From positions 1 through 10,664 of the forward strand of contig CALFKA010000122.1 of assembly GCA_937880545.1 (NCBI GenBank): a stretch of 10,664 bases of DNA, written 5' to 3'. Under the pieces are notes generated by a model. The model did not search any database, was not told the origin of the DNA, and saw only the letters and a list, made by a program, of their open reading frames with translations. Below are positions 1 to 7,001 of this stretch, in pieces (the stretch's first letter is position 1; each line of letters begins with the position of its first letter). This DNA is from an uncultured Clostridia bacterium. GTDB lineage: Bacteria; Bacillota; Clostridia; Peptostreptococcales; Acidaminobacteraceae. The translations under genes were made by a program, and so were the position numbers.

Positions 1-164
1 ATCGATTCTGTCTTCTCGGTGGCACGTAAGTAGCGCTGTACTTTTTCATGAAACTGCTCTTCTGTGGGGAGCTGTTCATTTGCTATCATGCGCTGATCAC
101 AATAGACACACTGATGTTTGCAGCCCATATGCGGCAGAAAAAAAGGGATATTGACGTGATTCAC
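1..164 (-). CDS. Elp3-like radical SAM protein, N-terminal part (runs off the window)
   Basis: The first 54 residues are visible, read from a GTG start. They contain a CX3CX2C cluster (Cys15, Cys19, Cys22, in GCKHQCVYCDQ), which binds the [4Fe-4S] cluster of radical S-adenosylmethionine enzymes. The opening NIPFFLPHMGC is typical of bacterial radical SAM proteins annotated as elongator-protein-3-like. The substrate of this family is not settled; in Elp3 proper, the domain modifies wobble uridines of tRNA. The start is supported by GAGGAGG at 173-179, 8 nt upstream, and by a GTGA overlap with the rnc stop codon, which implies translational coupling. The SAM-binding and C-terminal domains lie beyond the window edge, so the exact subfamily cannot be checked. 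The radical SAM call is firm and the Elp3-like assignment is good. Confidence 0.85.
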   Translation of the reverse strand, partial: MNHVNIPFFLPHMGCKHQCVYCDQRMIANEQLPTEEQFHEKVQRYLRATEKTES

Positions 165-838
165 TCCAAGGCCCTCCTCGCAGCATCTTTCTCAGCGCTG
201 CGGCGGTTGGCGCCCTCTCCCTGAGCGACGGGTTTGTTGTCGATGTAGAGAGTCACTTTGAAGTGCCTTTGATGATCGGGTCCGGTGACGGAATCTACTC
301 GGTAACTCAAGCGGCGTTTTCCACCGCGCTGGAGTTTCTCCTGAAGAATGCTCTTGTAGTCAAGCAGGCGCTCACCTTCTAAGACCCCCACAAGATGACT
401 TCGGAAATGACGCAGCACGAACTTCCTTGTAAAGCCCATGCCTCTATCGAGATAGATTGCGGCGATAAAGGCTTCTGCTGCGTCAGCAAGCGTCGAGGGA
501 CGCTCCCGCGCACCGACCTTCTCTTCGCCTTTTCCTAATCGAAGCATAGGCGCAATGTCAAGCTTTGCGGCAAAGTATTGGAGCCCCTCTTCACTGACGA
601 TGCGAGAGCGGAGCTTGGTAAGTTCACCCTCTCGATGCGTCTCTCCCATCTCCTCATAGAGATATTCGCTGATGACAAACTCCAAGATAGCATCCCCGAA
701 GAACTCCAGGCGTTCATTGTGTTGCCAGGAAATATCGGGGTGTTCATTTTTATAAGAGCTATGTGTAAGTGCTTCCTCATAGAGTTCAATGTTTCGCCAT
801 CGAATCTTAAGGCGTTTGAGGTAATCCTGAATTGACAA
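161..838 (-). CDS. rnc: Ribonuclease III
   Basis: This 225-residue endonuclease cleaves double-stranded RNA in rRNA precursors and structured mRNAs, with Mg2+ as cofactor. Residues 1-150 are the RNase III domain. They carry the signature HNERLEFFGDAILEF, with Glu42, Glu45 and Asp49, and the second acidic pair in ADAAEAFIAAIYLD, with Asp119 and Glu122. These correspond to the conserved catalytic carboxylates. Residues about 157-225 form a double-stranded RNA-binding domain that ends in the ANRRSAEKDAARRAL helix. The length is normal for the family. The start is TTG at 838, one nucleotide after the plsX stop, with AAGGA at 845-849 inside the last plsX codons, so rnc is probably translationally coupled to plsX. 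The stop overlaps the next gene. Confidence 0.97.
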   Translation of the reverse strand: MSIQDYLKRLKIRWRNIELYEEALTHSSYKNEHPDISWQHNERLEFFGDAILEFVISEYLYEEMGETHREGELTKLRSRIVSEEGLQYFAAKLDIAPMLRLGKGEEKVGARERPSTLADAAEAFIAAIYLDRGMGFTRKFVLRHFRSHLVGVLEGERLLDYKSILQEKLQRGGKRRLSYRVDSVTGPDHQRHFKVTLYIDNKPVAQGEGANRRSAEKDAARRALE

Positions 839-839
839 A

Positions 840-1823
840 TTAAATCCTTTTTTCTGTTCCCAATTCCTCTGCGATCTTTTCTACCATAGAGGAATCAATG
901 TATTTCTTTAAGTAACGCAGGGCATTGCTGAATGCCCGGGCATCACTGCTTCCATGTGCCTTGACAACACAACCTTTCAGGCCAAGAAGCGGTGCTCCAC
1001 CATATTCGCGGTAATCCATCTTCTTGAGAACTCGCTTCAGCTCTCCCTTGATCATGAGAGCCCCGAGTTTACTGAGGACGGAAGCCATCATCGCCTCTTT
1101 GACTTCTCCTAGGAGAGTAGAGGCCATCCCTTCTGTCAGTTTGATGATGACATTTCCTGTGAAGCCATCCGTCACATAAACATCCGCTGCCCCCTCGGGA
1201 AGTTCTCTTCCCTCGACACTTCCGACGAAACGAAAATTCGCTTCCTCAAAAAGAGGATAGGCTGCACGGACAAGCTCATTGCCTTTCCCCTGCTCTTCAC
1301 CGATATTGACGATACCCACACCGGGGTTTTCAATCCCCAGAACTTCTTTAGCATAGAGTGAGCTCATAAGACCAAAATCTCGCAGATGCACGGGGGTGCA
1401 GTCCGCATTGGCTCCTGCGTCACAGATGAGGCTCATCCCTTTTCTTGTGGGATAGACCGTCGTGATGCAGGGGCGAGCTATGCCCTTGATTCTTCCGGCA
1501 ATCAAAGTTCCAGCCGCAAGGAGAGCTCCCGTATTACCGGCGCTCACAAAGCCCGAGATCTTTCCTTCTTTGAGATCTCGCATCCCTCTCACCAGCGGAG
1601 AGTCTTTCTTGTTTCGGATCGCCTCCACCGGCGCATCATCCCCCAGCACAATCTGTGTACAGGGCACGATCACTACCGGGGCATTTCCCACCAGCGGGCG
1701 GAGCTGACGCTCATCCCCGTACAGCCAGAGCGTGTCATCGATCTCTTCGAGAACACCGAGCGCTCCTTTTACGATTTCTTCCGGGGCGTGGTCGCCTCCC
1801 ATTGCGTCTATTCCGATCGGCAT
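840..1823 (-). CDS. plsX: Phosphate acyltransferase PlsX
   Basis: PlsX converts acyl-ACP and phosphate to acyl-phosphate, which PlsY then uses to acylate glycerol-3-phosphate. This is the first committed step of phospholipid synthesis in most bacteria, and the protein acts peripherally at the membrane. The 327-residue protein shows the family motifs in order: GIDAMGGDHAP (4-14), SAGNTGA (94-100), DAGAN (135-139), NIGEEQGKGNE (173-183) and DGFTGN (219-224). The ATG start has AAGGAGG just upstream. The usual partners are rpmF upstream and fab genes downstream. Here the upstream neighbour is nhaC beyond a terminator, and rnc follows directly. A promoter must therefore lie between about 1824 and 1899. 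TATGCT at 1853-1858 could be a -10 box but has no convincing -35, and no FapR-type palindrome was seen. Confidence 0.97.
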   Translation of the reverse strand: MPIGIDAMGGDHAPEEIVKGALGVLEEIDDTLWLYGDERQLRPLVGNAPVVIVPCTQIVLGDDAPVEAIRNKKDSPLVRGMRDLKEGKISGFVSAGNTGALLAAGTLIAGRIKGIARPCITTVYPTRKGMSLICDAGANADCTPVHLRDFGLMSSLYAKEVLGIENPGVGIVNIGEEQGKGNELVRAAYPLFEEANFRFVGSVEGRELPEGAADVYVTDGFTGNVIIKLTEGMASTLLGEVKEAMMASVLSKLGALMIKGELKRVLKKMDYREYGGAPLLGLKGCVVKAHGSSDARAFSNALRYLKKYIDSSMVEKIAEELGTEKRI

Positions 1824-1898
1824 GCTTCCTCCTTTTGGTTCTTGTTCAGTTTAGCATAAAAGGGAGGTTCAGTGGAATAGAGTCCAGATCCTCTCACG

Positions 1899-1949
1899 AA
1901 AACAGAAAGAAGAAGGCACAAAGATTTGGCGCTTCTTTGAGCCTTCTTC
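1899..1949 (-). terminator. Intrinsic terminator after nhaC
   Basis: On the minus strand a perfect 9-bp stem (GAAGAAGGC at 1949-1941 pairs with GCCTTCTTC at 1917-1909) encloses a second 6-bp stem (CAAAGA/TCTTTG at 1939-1934 and 1924-1919). It is followed directly by TTTCTGTTTT at 1908-1899. The hairpin starts about 40 nt after the nhaC stop codon. The plus-strand side has no T-run, so termination is predicted only for leftward transcription. It separates nhaC from plsX. Confidence 0.8.
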
Positions 1950-1988
1950 GACAAGACATGGTAGTTATTAATGACGACAAAACGTAGC

Positions 1989-3410
1989 CTAGGCTTCTGC
2001 CGGCGCTTCTTCTACCTTTCCTTTGACCGGATCAGACTCACCGACACGGAAAACGGCAATATTGAAGTATGCCATGATGATAGAAACAAATGGATTGATG
2101 AGGCTTAGGAAGACAAACGGGAAGTAGCTGAAGGTAGGCACTCCCAGTGTTGCCGCCTGATAAGCTCCACAGCCGTTCCACGGGAACATTGGCGACCAAA
2201 GACTGCCGCCATCCTCCAGTGTCCGTGAAAGATAGTACCTCTCGAGTCCCATTTCATCATATTTCTTGTAGAGCATTCTTCCGGGGATGATATTGGCGAG
2301 ATACTGGTCTGTAAGTACGAAGTCTGAAGCGATACCGGTGATGATGGTCGTGGCTACAAGGCTTCCCACATTTTTCACAAAGCGGTTGATGACGCGCTGA
2401 AGGATCACTTCGGTAAATCCGGCTTCCTCCAAGATCCCACCGAAACACAGAGCAAAAATAATCAGTGAAATCGTCCACATCATACCGTTGACACCACCTC
2501 TGTTGAGCAAGCGGTCCACCAGTTCGAGTCCCGTGCTGGTTTCAAAACCGTCGAGATAAACCGTCAGGATATTTGTAAGACTTGAGCCCTGGAAGATCGC
2601 CGCAAAAATGCCTCCCACAGCAGAAGCTCCAATCAGCGAGGGAATCGCAGGAATCTTCAGGACTGCCGTTAGAAGGACGATGATAGGAGGAATAAAGAGC
2701 CAGGGAGTGATATTGAACTGAGATGCCAAAGCCCCCTGAATGCCTTCAATGGTAGCCAAATCCACTGAAGCAGCGCTGTGACTGAGTCCAATGACCGTAT
2801 ACAGGATAAGAGCCAAGAGCATGCTCGGAGCTGTCGTATAGAGCATACTGCGAACATGCTGATACAAGTCTGTTTCCGCTGCAGCCGCAGCGACGTTTGT
2901 GCTGTCCGACAAGGGAGATAGTTTGTCTCCAAAGTAAGCCCCTGATACGACCATTCCGGCCGTCAACGCCGGGTTGATTCCAAGCCCTGCACCGATACCC
3001 ATCAGGGCGATGCCGATGGTACCGCTTGATGTCCAAGCAGAACCTGTCGCCAAAGAGACGATAGAGCACAAGATCGCACCGGTAGGCAGGAAAAATCTCG
3101 GTGAAATCAACTCCAGCCCGTAGTAGATCATCGTAGGCACCGTACCACTTAGCATCCAGGATCCGATCAACATGCCAACAATCATGACAATGATGAGTGC
3201 TTCTACAGCGCGAAAGACACTGTTGATCATCCCGTCGCGGATTCGTTCCCAACCGAGACCTACTTTTGCAGCTACGGCCGCCGCAATAATCGTGGATATC
3301 ACGATCGGAATATGTGGATCCAACCCGAGAACGACCATCGAATACACAATGATAATAGCCATCGCGAAGACAGGTAAGAGAGCTTCCCAAAGATATGCTT
3401 CTCTCTGCAT
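1989..3410 (-). CDS. nhaC: NhaC-family Na+/H+ antiporter or related transporter
   Basis: This 473-residue polytopic inner-membrane protein has about eleven to twelve hydrophobic segments. It carries the characteristic NhaC-family block GDKLSPLSDSTN (161-172), followed by DLYQHVRSMLYTT, plus the conserved SLATGSAWTSSGTIG stretch (119-133) and GGSLWSPMFPWN (401-412). NhaC proteins exchange Na+ for protons, but the family also includes MleN (malate/lactate) and members predicted to carry amino acids, so the substrate is open. I chose ATG at 3410 over an in-frame start 18 codons upstream because AGGAGG lies at 3418-3423, 7 nt away, and because the longer start would overlap the sigma-54 promoter. 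The adjacent two-component genes and that promoter suggest solute-induced expression. This fits an organic or amino acid substrate at least as well as simple pH homeostasis. The family assignment is firm and the substrate is not. Confidence 0.92.
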   Translation of the reverse strand: MQREAYLWEALLPVFAMAIIIVYSMVVLGLDPHIPIVISTIIAAAVAAKVGLGWERIRDGMINSVFRAVEALIIVMIVGMLIGSWMLSGTVPTMIYYGLELISPRFFLPTGAILCSIVSLATGSAWTSSGTIGIALMGIGAGLGINPALTAGMVVSGAYFGDKLSPLSDSTNVAAAAAETDLYQHVRSMLYTTAPSMLLALILYTVIGLSHSAASVDLATIEGIQGALASQFNITPWLFIPPIIVLLTAVLKIPAIPSLIGASAVGGIFAAIFQGSSLTNILTVYLDGFETSTGLELVDRLLNRGGVNGMMWTISLIIFALCFGGILEEAGFTEVILQRVINRFVKNVGSLVATTIITGIASDFVLTDQYLANIIPGRMLYKKYDEMGLERYYLSRTLEDGGSLWSPMFPWNGCGAYQAATLGVPTFSYFPFVFLSLINPFVSIIMAYFNIAVFRVGESDPVKGKVEEAPAEA

Positions 3411-3417
3411 GCAAAAA

Positions 3418-3423
3418 CCTCCT
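3418..3423 (-). promoter_or_regulatory. Ribosome binding site that fixes the nhaC start
   Basis: AGGAGG on the minus strand lies 7 nt before ATG 3410. No comparable site precedes the upstream in-frame start, which would also lie upstream of the predicted transcription start near 3434. Confidence 0.8.
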
Positions 3424-3444
3424 AAAAATATTTGCTCTCTATGA

Positions 3445-3460
3445 TGCAATAACGATGCCG
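3445..3460 (-). promoter_or_regulatory. Sigma-54 (-24/-12) promoter of nhaC
   Basis: The minus strand reads CGGCATCGTTATTGCA. It contains the invariant GG (3459-3458), exactly ten bases, then GC (3447-3446). The -12 half TTGCA is perfect and the -24 half CGGCAT matches four of six positions of TGGCAC. Transcription would start near 3434, giving a leader of about 24 nt that holds the AGGAGG site. The gene just upstream encodes a sigma-54 activator and two palindromes lie at suitable enhancer distances, which strengthens the call well beyond the motif alone. Confidence 0.82.
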
Positions 3461-3498
3461 TCATTTTAGTGCAAATACCCGGAGGTTTCTCTCTGTTT

Positions 3499-3516
3499 CA
3501 GGAAGTTTATTTCCTG
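3499..3516. promoter_or_regulatory. Proximal palindromic enhancer (activator) site for nhaC
   Basis: CAGGAAGTTTATTTCCTG is an 18-bp imperfect palindrome with perfect 6-bp arms (CAGGAA/TTCCTG). Its centre is about 74 bp upstream of the predicted nhaC transcription start, within the usual range of sigma-54 enhancers. It is one of two near-identical copies and is the likely binding site of the neighbouring Fis-type HTH response regulator. Confidence 0.7.
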
Positions 3517-3529
3517 ACAGATGGATTCT

Positions 3530-3547
3530 CAGGAAACTTATTTCCTC
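3530..3547. promoter_or_regulatory. Distal palindromic enhancer site, overlapping the regulator's stop codon
   Basis: CAGGAAACTTATTTCCTC repeats the proximal site with three base differences and keeps the AGGAA-N6-TTCCT core. Its centre is 31 bp from the proximal one, close to three helical turns, so two dimers would sit on the same face of the DNA. It covers the last codons and stop of the response-regulator gene (stop 3540-3538). The centre is about 105 bp upstream of the predicted nhaC start. Confidence 0.68.
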
Positions 3548-4890
3548 TGCTGACGCCTTTCAAGCCACCCTCGTAGATCATACTCCGCAAGCTTATTATT
3601 CAACTGTCTTCTCGTGATGCCGAGCGCCTGCGCCGTAAGGTCGAGGTCATAGCGCTGATTTACCAGTTGTGCTGCAATATACTTCTTTTCAAAGGTGCTT
3701 CGGGCTTCGCGCAGTCCCGTGCTGAGCGGCTGAGTTTCAAAGGGGACATGCAGGAGGACGTCATCTCTCGTAATCTGTTGATGGTCGCTTAGCACCACCA
3801 GACGCTCCACGATATTGCGAAGTTCACGAACATTGCCCGGATAGGGATAGCGGCACAGAAGTTCCATCGCTTCCGGCTCAATCATATCCACCGGTTGATC
3901 CATTTCCTGTGCGGCGACATGGAGAAAGAAATGAACGAGCGAGGGGATATCCTCCATCCGCTCCCTCAGTGCAGGCACCCTGATGACAATCCCACTGAGT
4001 CGATAAAAGAGATCCTCTCGGACTCCATGAATCCTGCCGTTGACCTCTTTACTGTTCGTGGCTGAAATCAAGCGAAAGTCCACCTTTTCAGCTTCACTGC
4101 TGCCAATACGCGATACTGTCTTGTCTTCGAGCACGCGCAGGAGTTTGACCTGCGTTGCCTCTTCCATCTCACCGAGTTCATCGAGAAACAGGGTGCCACC
4201 ATTGGCCATTTCAAACTTACCGATATGCCTTGCCACCGCTCCCGTAAAGGAGCCTTTTTCGTGGCCAAAGAGTTCCGACTCCAGCAGACCCTTTGAATAC
4301 ATCTGACAGTGCACAGGAACAAAGGGGCCTTCTCTGCGTGTACTCAGGTCATGTATATGGCGGGCGATCACTTCTTTGCCTACCCCCGATTCACCGAGAA
4401 TGAGAACGGAGAGAGAGGAGGAAGCAATGCGTTTTGCTAGTTCCATCAGTTGGCGAAACACCGAATTCTGGCTTTCCAAAAACACTTTTCCGGAGCGGAG
4501 TTCCTGGTTTTCTCTTCGCAGCCGCTTCATCTCGAAAATGCGTTCAATATCCCGCAGAAGGGTACTTGGGTCTTCGCTCTTAATGTAATAGGAGTAAGCA
4601 CCTTTTTTCATCGCTTCCACTGCGCTCTCTACCGTGGCAAACGCACTCAGAACAATCACTTCCATGTCGGGCTTCATGGCCTTCGCGCGGCCAAGGAGGT
4701 CAATCCCGTTTTCACTTCCAAGAAACAGATCTGTAAGCATCAGCTCTACCTCCTCTGTTTCAAGGATTCCCATCGCCTCTTCAATGTCCGCCGCCTGCCA
4801 GACACGATAGCCTTCGCTCTCCAGAAGCATCTCCATGCTCTGCCGATACTCCTTCAAGTCATCCACGACCAAGATCGGATACGTGTCCAT
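3538..4890 (-). CDS. Sigma-54-dependent response regulator (NtrC family)
   Basis: This 450-residue transcription activator has three domains. The receiver domain (1-120) has the acidic pair Asp10-Asp11, phosphoacceptor Asp54, Ser82 and Lys104; Lys104 is followed by Ser rather than the usual Pro. The AAA+ sigma-54-interaction domain (about 135-370) has Walker A GESGVGKE (166-173), the sigma-54 loop as GSFTGA (213-218) instead of the common GAFTGA, and the Walker B stretch GGTLFLDELGEM. The C-terminal Fis-type HTH contains ALGITRRQLNNKL. The ATG directly follows the kinase TAG stop with no spacer, and GAGGAAG overlaps the end of the kinase gene, so the two are co-translated. It most likely activates nhaC from the paired palindromes just after its own stop. 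I saw no T-run terminator behind it, so some read-through into nhaC is possible. I cannot name a characterised orthologue. Confidence 0.93.
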   Translation of the reverse strand: MDTYPILVVDDLKEYRQSMEMLLESEGYRVWQAADIEEAMGILETEEVELMLTDLFLGSENGIDLLGRAKAMKPDMEVIVLSAFATVESAVEAMKKGAYSYYIKSEDPSTLLRDIERIFEMKRLRRENQELRSGKVFLESQNSVFRQLMELAKRIASSSLSVLILGESGVGKEVIARHIHDLSTRREGPFVPVHCQMYSKGLLESELFGHEKGSFTGAVARHIGKFEMANGGTLFLDELGEMEEATQVKLLRVLEDKTVSRIGSSEAEKVDFRLISATNSKEVNGRIHGVREDLFYRLSGIVIRVPALRERMEDIPSLVHFFLHVAAQEMDQPVDMIEPEAMELLCRYPYPGNVRELRNIVERLVVLSDHQQITRDDVLLHVPFETQPLSTGLREARSTFEKKYIAAQLVNQRYDLDLTAQALGITRRQLNNKLAEYDLRGWLERRQQRK

Positions 4891-6879
4891 CTACTTCCTC
4901 TTTTCTATCTTTAGGGTAAAGCGCGTTCCCTCCCCATCAAAGGATTCGGCGCGGAGATCCCCTCCGAGATTTTTTGCTTCATTGTATGCCACATACAGTC
5001 CGAGCCCCGTCCCAGAGCTTTCAGGCTTTGATGTATAAAACGGATGGAAAATATACTCTATGGAATCAGCGGGAATCCCCACCCCATTGTCATGAATCAC
5101 AAAACTATATTCCTTTTCATCAGAGATACAGGATATCTTCAGGATTCTCTTTCTGTCTACCTTCTCCAGCGCGTCGATGCTGTTGTCGAGGAGATTGAGA
5201 AAGATCGTTTTAAGAGACTCTACATAGAACGGCCACTCACAAACATCCGGGGATTCGAGTTCTACTGATATTGCAAGAGTCTTTAAAGGACTTTCATAGA
5301 GAAGAAGGAGACTCTCAATAAGATCCACCACATCGGTAGAGCGTGCTTCGTCGTGATTGACGCGTGAAATATCCAGCATATGAGAGATCAGGGCATTGAT
5401 TCGGCTCATTGACTCCTCCATCAAGTCGATAATGGAGCTCTGCTCTTTCTTCTTGAGAAGAAACAGTCCGTTTCGGATGATGCCCAAAGGGTTTCGGATC
5501 TCATGGGCAAAGCCTGCCGAGAGCTGTCCGATAGCGACCATCTTGGACTCCTGACGAAGCCTTTCTTCCAAAAGTTCTCTCTCCCCTATATCCTCGATGA
5601 TAAACAAGTTTCTCCACTGCTGCTCCTGAAAGAACAGGCGCTTTGTGATACTGAATCTTTTCCCTTTGTGATCAACTTTTCTGGGCGTTTCACCTTCTTG
5701 CCAGGCAGGCGTTAGGAGTGTGCGAAGAGTATCGAAACTCTGGTAATTTGCATTCAGATAGACTTCTTTTGGCAAGTCAAGCAATCGGCTTGTTGTGGTG
5801 TTCGACTCGACGATCAGCCCTTTTTCATCACAGATGATAAGAGCGGTCCCCAGATGATCCATGATCTGCCGGAGATTGCTCTGCATGCTGAGGAGGTCCG
5901 CTGTCGTCTCCTCGACACGCTGCTTCAGTGAATAGTTCCAGTAATAGGAAACCAGGGAGATAATAATGATTCCTACTCCTCCTCCGACAATCAAATCTAT
6001 GGGTGGCTTTTCTCCCTGGATGGACTGGGAGAGGCCAAACCACTTCTGTTGCGCCTTATCGAGGATATCTTTTCTTTTCAGTTGCAGAATCCCTTTATTA
6101 AGAATGGAGAGTAGCAGGGGGTTATCTTTATTAATCCCAAAGACAACGTCCTTTTCATAGAGCATCTCCAAGCGGTATTTTCCTCCGGAGTCTTCATCGA
6201 ATTCCTTCCAGAAAGAATAGATGACCGCTTCATCTCCAATGCCGATTTCCGCTCTTCCTTCAAGGAGAGCCTCAAACACAGCATATGTACTGTTTACTGT
6301 AATCAGTTCCGGTGGTTTTAGTCCCGAACTGTTATAAAGATTTGCGACAAATTCATTGGCCAGATCTCCCTCGGGCACGACGACCTTTTTTCCCGACAGG
6401 TTGGTGCGAAAGTCCCCCTCTATGTCAGGAGGATAGATGAGAAGCGTCTTCAACTTGTACATGGGAAGGGTGAGGTCAAACTCAACCGCACGTGAGGCGC
6501 TGGGAAACATGTCGACAGCGTCTACATCTCCTGCCCGCAGTGCTTCGACAAGATCATAGAAAGGATACATGGAGATCTCGATGGAGGTCTCCAGCTCAAT
6601 GGACAACGCATTCATATAGTCGACAATCAGCCCATCATAGCTTCCCTTTTCTTCATCATAATAAGAGATCGGGGGCGCCGTGATGTCTGAGGCAAGCCGT
6701 ATCGGATGATCTTCCAGGTACTGCCTTTCTTCGGGGGTTAAATTTCCCGAATAACGGAGGTAGTCGTACCAGGGAATCCCGCTGCTCCAGCTCTTATGCA
6801 CTGTTACAACGAAAAACAAGACAACGAGCACAATAAGGAGTGGCAGGAAAATTCTGCGGAAGTTTTTAAAAGAAAACAT
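4891..6879 (-). CDS. Membrane histidine kinase with periplasmic solute-binding sensor domain
   Basis: This 662-residue kinase is the sensor partner of the regulator that follows it. A membrane segment at about 10-27 acts as signal anchor. Residues about 50-285 resemble a family 3 solute-binding domain (RLASDITAPPISYYDEEKGS, DGLIVDYMNAL, DAVDMFPSASR, AEIGIGDEAVI and a WFGLS end), the fold that binds amino acids and related small compounds. A second membrane segment at about 294-313 leads to a PAS-like region (about 333-430). The kinase core has the H-box GFAHEIRNPLG with His459, the N-box LNLLDNSIDA (561-570), DNGVGI (597-602), HPFYTSK (612-618) and GTGLGL (623-628). All ATP-binding boxes look intact. 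The start is supported by AAAGGA at 6886-6891, 6 nt upstream. The ligand is inferred only from the domain type. No separate binding protein or ABC transporter is nearby. Confidence 0.93.
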   Translation of the reverse strand: MFSFKNFRRIFLPLLIVLVVLFFVVTVHKSWSSGIPWYDYLRYSGNLTPEERQYLEDHPIRLASDITAPPISYYDEEKGSYDGLIVDYMNALSIELETSIEISMYPFYDLVEALRAGDVDAVDMFPSASRAVEFDLTLPMYKLKTLLIYPPDIEGDFRTNLSGKKVVVPEGDLANEFVANLYNSSGLKPPELITVNSTYAVFEALLEGRAEIGIGDEAVIYSFWKEFDEDSGGKYRLEMLYEKDVVFGINKDNPLLLSILNKGILQLKRKDILDKAQQKWFGLSQSIQGEKPPIDLIVGGGVGIIIISLVSYYWNYSLKQRVEETTADLLSMQSNLRQIMDHLGTALIICDEKGLIVESNTTTSRLLDLPKEVYLNANYQSFDTLRTLLTPAWQEGETPRKVDHKGKRFSITKRLFFQEQQWRNLFIIEDIGERELLEERLRQESKMVAIGQLSAGFAHEIRNPLGIIRNGLFLLKKKEQSSIIDLMEESMSRINALISHMLDISRVNHDEARSTDVVDLIESLLLLYESPLKTLAISVELESPDVCEWPFYVESLKTIFLNLLDNSIDALEKVDRKRILKISCISDEKEYSFVIHDNGVGIPADSIEYIFHPFYTSKPESSGTGLGLYVAYNEAKNLGGDLRAESFDGEGTRFTLKIEKRK

Positions 6880-6910
6880 GCCGGGTCCTTTCTGATCTCA
6901 CTCTCGTATC

Positions 6911-6939
6911 AGTGTAGCCTTTATGTAGGTTTTTGAGAA
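6911..6939 (-). promoter_or_regulatory. Candidate sigma-70-type promoter for the kinase-regulator pair
   Basis: The minus strand shows TTCTCA (6939-6934), a 17-nt spacer and TACACT (6916-6911), each matching four of six consensus positions. It lies between the rpmF terminator and the kinase start, where a promoter is needed. The match is modest. Confidence 0.4.
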
Positions 6940-6962
6940 GGTCATCCCGGAAAAAACGCACG

Positions 6963-6990
6963 AAAAAAAGAGCCTGTGTTCAGACTCTTT
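6963..6990 (-). terminator. Intrinsic terminator after rpmF
   Basis: On the minus strand AAAGAGTCTG (6990-6981), loop AACA and CAGGCTCTTT (6976-6967) form a 10-bp stem with one G-T pair. TTTT (6966-6963) extends the terminal T-run to seven. The hairpin begins about 11 nt after the rpmF stop. It closes the yceD-rpmF unit and insulates the kinase gene. Confidence 0.9.
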
Positions 6991-7001
6991 CTCATCGTGT
7001 A

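Noticed and set aside
1853..1858. TATGCT as the -10 box of a plsX promoter
   Set aside because: No acceptable -35 hexamer at 15-19 nt. A promoter is expected in this gap, but this one is not convincing enough to list as a feature.
1386..1859. Long plus-strand ORFs opposite plsX
   Set aside because: Antisense shadows of a well-conserved gene; they lack family features or ribosome binding sites.
3411..3464. Longer nhaC start adding 18 residues
   Set aside because: The extra segment covers the sigma-54 promoter and lies upstream of the predicted transcript start; AGGAGG supports ATG 3410.
3510..3536. Hairpin TTTCCTGA/TCAGGAAA between the regulator and nhaC as a terminator
   Set aside because: The arms come from the two palindromic sites and no T-run follows, so a DNA-binding role fits better.
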